Positions 7,310-9,442 of a stretch of 9,442 nucleotides of DNA are shown here, piece by piece. Every line of letters begins with the position of its first letter. Position 1 is the first letter of the stretch. The translations under genes were made by a program, and so were the position numbers. This DNA is from an uncultured Capnocytophaga sp. (GTDB lineage: Bacteria; Bacteroidota; Bacteroidia; Flavobacteriales; Flavobacteriaceae): positions 1-9,442 of the forward strand of contig CAJZFM010000061.1 in NCBI GenBank assembly GCA_915070235.1, given 5' to 3'. Below the pieces are notes generated by a model. That model saw only the letters and a list, made by a program, of their open reading frames with translations, made no database searches and was not told the DNA's origin.

Positions 7310-8128
7310 CTAAATCTCAAGAATGGCAGAGATTTCATCTCTGTAGTAATTCCAGTTTGTAGCTTCTTTGTACTCTTGTACACTTGAGGAGGGTACAAGG
7401 ATGTTTCTTCTTATTAATGAACCATTATTGAGAGCACTTGGAGCTACTAAAGTAGGTACTTCAGTTGCTTTTACGATAAGAGTAGACAAACGAAAACAAC
7501 CAGAAAAAGCCCTTTTATCTATTTTCTTGATAGTGGCGGGTAAGATTACTTTTTCTACATTCTCACAAGAAACAAAGGCTTTTTCTCCTATTTCGGTAAG
7601 GGTGGTGTTGTCTAAGTTGATCTGAGTAAGGGCTACACAACCTTGAAAGGCGCTTTCTCCTATTCTTTCAGTCTTACCGAATTGTACTTCTTTTAGACTC
7701 ACACAGCCAGAAAAAGAGGAGGCAGGTATTTCTTTGGTGTTAGGCAACTTTACGGAAACTACTTGAGTATCTTCAAACACAGCTTGTCCAAAAGTAACAG
7801 AGGATGAAGTATTAAAAGTAATCGTATGAAGTCTTGAATTCATAAAGGCATAATCTCCTATCTCCTTCAGGTTATTAGGGAGTGTAATGTTTTCTACCTT
7901 ACTATTTCTGAAAGCATTCGCAGCTATTGTATTCACTTTTTGAAGTTTGCTATCTGCTTGCATATCAAGAGAAGTAGTGTTAGTATCTTCCCATTTCAGA
8001 AGTGTAAGTCCATCCTCGCTAAGTTTGTAATAACTTGCAGGAATTCCGTTTTCTTTTGGGTCATCGCTACTTTTGCTACAACCAATAAAAGCAGCCACTA
8101 TTAGGGCTAAGAATAGAATTTTTTTCAT
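7310..8128 (-). CDS. BspA-like leucine-rich-repeat lipoprotein
   Basis: The 272-residue protein starts with a lipoprotein signal (MKKILFLALIVAAFIGC) whose lipobox cysteine is C17. The residues after it, SKSSDD, contain a lysine and acidic pair resembling the surface-export signal known for Capnocytophaga lipoproteins, though spacing is looser than the described consensus, so surface display is plausible rather than shown. From about residue 65 to 225 there are roughly seven repeats of the LRR_5 / Treponema-type pattern, such as LPNNLKEIGDYAF and FSGCVSLKEVQF. The end, VPSSSVQEYKEATNWNYYRDEI, is the capping segment usual in BspA-like proteins. BspA relatives often bind host proteins or other bacteria; binding here is inference. 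A good promoter (8161-8192) lies just upstream and a terminator just downstream, so it is a single-gene unit. Confidence 0.9.
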   Translation of the reverse strand: MKKILFLALIVAAFIGCSKSSDDPKENGIPASYYKLSEDGLTLLKWEDTNTTSLDMQADSKLQKVNTIAANAFRNSKVENITLPNNLKEIGDYAFMNSRLHTITFNTSSSVTFGQAVFEDTQVVSVKLPNTKEIPASSFSGCVSLKEVQFGKTERIGESAFQGCVALTQINLDNTTLTEIGEKAFVSCENVEKVILPATIKKIDKRAFSGCFRLSTLIVKATEVPTLVAPSALNNGSLIRRNILVPSSSVQEYKEATNWNYYRDEISAILEI

Positions 8129-8160
8129 TATAAATGTGATTTAAATTTGTTTCTACGGGG

Positions 8161-8192
8161 CAAAAATACAAAATAATTACCAAATAACAAAA
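8161..8192 (-). promoter_or_regulatory. Bacteroidota-type promoter of the lipoprotein gene
   Basis: On the minus strand, TTTTG (plus positions 8188-8192) is followed after exactly 19 nt by TATTTTTG (8161-8168). Both match the -33 TTG and -7 TAnnTTTG elements used by the primary sigma factor of this phylum, with ideal spacing. Transcription would start around 8154, about 25 nt before the ATG at 8128. It sits directly downstream of the terminator of the TolC-family gene. Confidence 0.8.
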
Positions 8193-8199
8193 GATATTT

Positions 8200-8237
8200 A
8201 AAAAAAGTAAAGAATTACCTTTATTGCAATTCTTCAC
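8200..8237 (-). terminator. Intrinsic terminator of the TolC-family gene
   Basis: On the minus strand GTGAAGAATT (plus 8228-8237) pairs with AATTCTTTAC (plus 8207-8216) through ten base pairs including one G-U, around an 11-nt loop, followed by seven T residues (plus 8200-8206). The first arm is built from the last units of the adjoining heptad array. The hairpin lies 35 nt after the gene's stop codon and immediately before the promoter of the next gene, so it separates the two units. Confidence 0.82.
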
Positions 8238-8287
8238 TCTTCCTTACTCATTGAACATTGATCATTCTTCATTATTCATTGATCATT
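8225..8287 (-). repeat. Degenerate 7-bp tandem repeat array overlapping a stop codon
   Basis: Read on the minus strand, nine consecutive 7-bp units can be laid out. They begin AATGATC, AATGAAT, AATGAAG, AATGATC and end with AGTGAAG and AATTGCA. The first units lie inside the TolC-family gene, where they encode its last residues and contain its TAA stop (plus 8272-8274). The last ones form the first arm of the terminator. The array is the clearest of three in the window, with a strong AATGA core. Confidence 0.75.
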
Positions 8288-9442
8288 GCCTCAAGTTTTC
8301 CTTGAGCTTTGAGCAGACTAATCTCCGCTAATTTGTAAGAAAGTAGCGCGTTGGTATAGCTGTTTTTAGCATCGGAAAGGGCGCGTTCGGACTCCAATAG
8401 GTCGGTAAGGGAAGCCAATCCCTGTTGGTAGTTATTTTGAGTATTGGAGAGTACCTCTTGGGCGAGCTTTACGTTTTCTTCTTGAGTTTGTATCGTTAGC
8501 AAGTTGTTAGCCAATTGGGTTTGTGCGTTTTCCTGAGCTAAGTCCATTGCCAATCGTGTATCCTTGAGAGTAGCATCAATAGCCTCAATCTCTATGAGGG
8601 CTTGTTGTACTTTGGCACGGTTGCCCAGACCAGTGAAGATAGGAATGTTAAGCCCCAAGCTAATAGCCGAATAATCAGCCCAATATACTTTGTCTTTCTT
8701 TCCATAGAAAATAGGAGCCTTAGGCCCCATACCCAAATAACCATAAGAGGCCTGTAGGGCAAGAGACGGATAGAGTCCGCCGCGGGTAGCTTTGGCGCTT
8801 AGTGTAAGGAGCTCTTTTTGTTTTTCAAGGGCTTTAATTTCCACACGATTGGAGGCGTCTCCTTTCTCAAAAGCCAAGCGATAATCCGCTTTGAAAGCAT
8901 CCTTAGGCAGAGAAATAGGCTCGGTGATGGACATACCCATAAGGTATTTAAGCGCATGCTTAGCTAAGTCAAGTCCGCTGGAGGCTTGTTGCTTGGCCGA
9001 CTTAAGGTTGTTCAGCGCTACAGTCACGCGGTCAAGGTCTATTTTCTTGGCCAAACCTGCCTTGAAAGAGCCTTCTACTACTTGGGCAGTTTTTTCAGTG
9101 AGGGCTAGGTTTTCTTCTATATTTTGCAAGGCTTGTTGTCCCTGATATACCTGCCAATAGGCCTGAGCTACTTTTTCAATAATTTCGTTTTGGGTGAGTT
9201 GTTCGTTGATGAGGTAGAACTCACGGGTGGTACGAGCCGCCTTAAGGCCGATGAATACCGCTTGGTTGAAGATTACTTGAGTGAGCTTCACTTCGGCAGT
9301 GGAAGACCATTTTTGACCCATTTCCATTTTTATGGGATCGTCGGGCAGTGCTCTAGGGGGCATGCCTGGCATAGCGAAGGTACTGGGATCTATATAAGTG
9401 GCTTGGAGCTTAGGGTTATAGGTCAAAGAACCAGAAGCGGCG
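8272..9442 (-). CDS. TolC-family outer-membrane efflux protein (5' end beyond window)
   Basis: The frame is open to the right edge of the window and encodes at least 389 residues. An apparent start at a TTG codon (plus 9424-9426) is internal, because codons for AASGS precede it in frame, so the true start lies outside. The sequence has the two long helical halves of the outer-membrane efflux (OEP) domain. Examples are the EKVAQAYWQVYQGQQALQNI region, the GLAKKIDLDRVTVALNNLKSA helix followed by LKYLMGM, and the closing QGLASLTDLLESERALSDAK segment, a hallmark of the family. These proteins form trimers spanning the outer membrane and periplasm and work with an inner-membrane pump and an adaptor to export drugs or other molecules. 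The partner genes are not in view and the substrate cannot be told. The last residues (MINE) are encoded in a heptad array, and a terminator follows. Confidence 0.93.
   Translation of the reverse strand, partial: AASGSLTYNPKLQATYIDPSTFAMPGMPPRALPDDPIKMEMGQKWSSTAEVKLTQVIFNQAVFIGLKAARTTREFYLINEQLTQNEIIEKVAQAYWQVYQGQQALQNIEENLALTEKTAQVVEGSFKAGLAKKIDLDRVTVALNNLKSAKQQASSGLDLAKHALKYLMGMSITEPISLPKDAFKADYRLAFEKGDASNRVEIKALEKQKELLTLSAKATRGGLYPSLALQASYGYLGMGPKAPIFYGKKDKVYWADYSAISLGLNIPIFTGLGNRAKVQQALIEIEAIDATLKDTRLAMDLAQENAQTQLANNLLTIQTQEENVKLAQEVLSNTQNNYQQGLASLTDLLESERALSDAKNSYTNALLSYKLAEISLLKAQGKLEAMINE

Noticed and set aside
9424..9426. TTG as the start codon of the TolC-family gene
   Set aside because: The frame stays open upstream to the window edge, a signal peptide is missing and the protein would be short for the family, so this is an internal leucine codon.

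Overview
The window looks like chromosomal DNA of a Flavobacteriia-type Bacteroidota. The evidence is a beta subunit of RNA polymerase of the short flavobacterial type (1269 residues), TAnnTTTG-type promoter elements, A-rich rather than Shine-Dalgarno ribosome-binding regions, a DUF4476 protein, and a Cys-lipoprotein with BspA-like leucine-rich repeats. Capnocytophaga is a plausible genus, but the sequence alone does not prove it.

Layout. On the plus strand lie a secreted DUF4476 protein (14-853), two tandem near-identical Uma2/DUF820 endonuclease-fold genes (924-1520 and 1543-2136), a 255-nt gap with a promoter-like element and foldable leader sequence, rpoB (2392-6201), a strong intrinsic terminator (6231-6273), and an exported PAP2-type phosphatase (6286-7140). 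The minus strand then carries a BspA-like leucine-rich-repeat lipoprotein (7310-8128) and the 3' part of a TolC-family outer-membrane efflux gene (8272 to the right edge, its 5' end outside the window). The PAP2 and lipoprotein genes converge on a spacer (7141-7309) holding palindromic repeats and a minus-strand terminator.

How the pieces relate. Only rpoB is a clear housekeeping gene. It lacks its usual neighbours: no rplL directly upstream and no rpoC directly downstream, and a terminator follows it. It therefore appears to be its own transcription unit with its own promoter and leader. The DUF4476 and Uma2 genes are close together and in the same direction and may be co-transcribed. The TolC-family and lipoprotein genes are on the same strand but are separated by a terminator and then a good Bacteroidota promoter, so they are separate units.

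The most unusual structural signal is a family of degenerate 7-bp-periodic repeats that begin in or beside the stop codons of three genes and supply part of at least one terminator stem. I found no clear multi-gene defence, CRISPR, biosynthetic or mobile system. The accessory content is modest: the Uma2 pair, the heptad arrays and the palindromic spacer.
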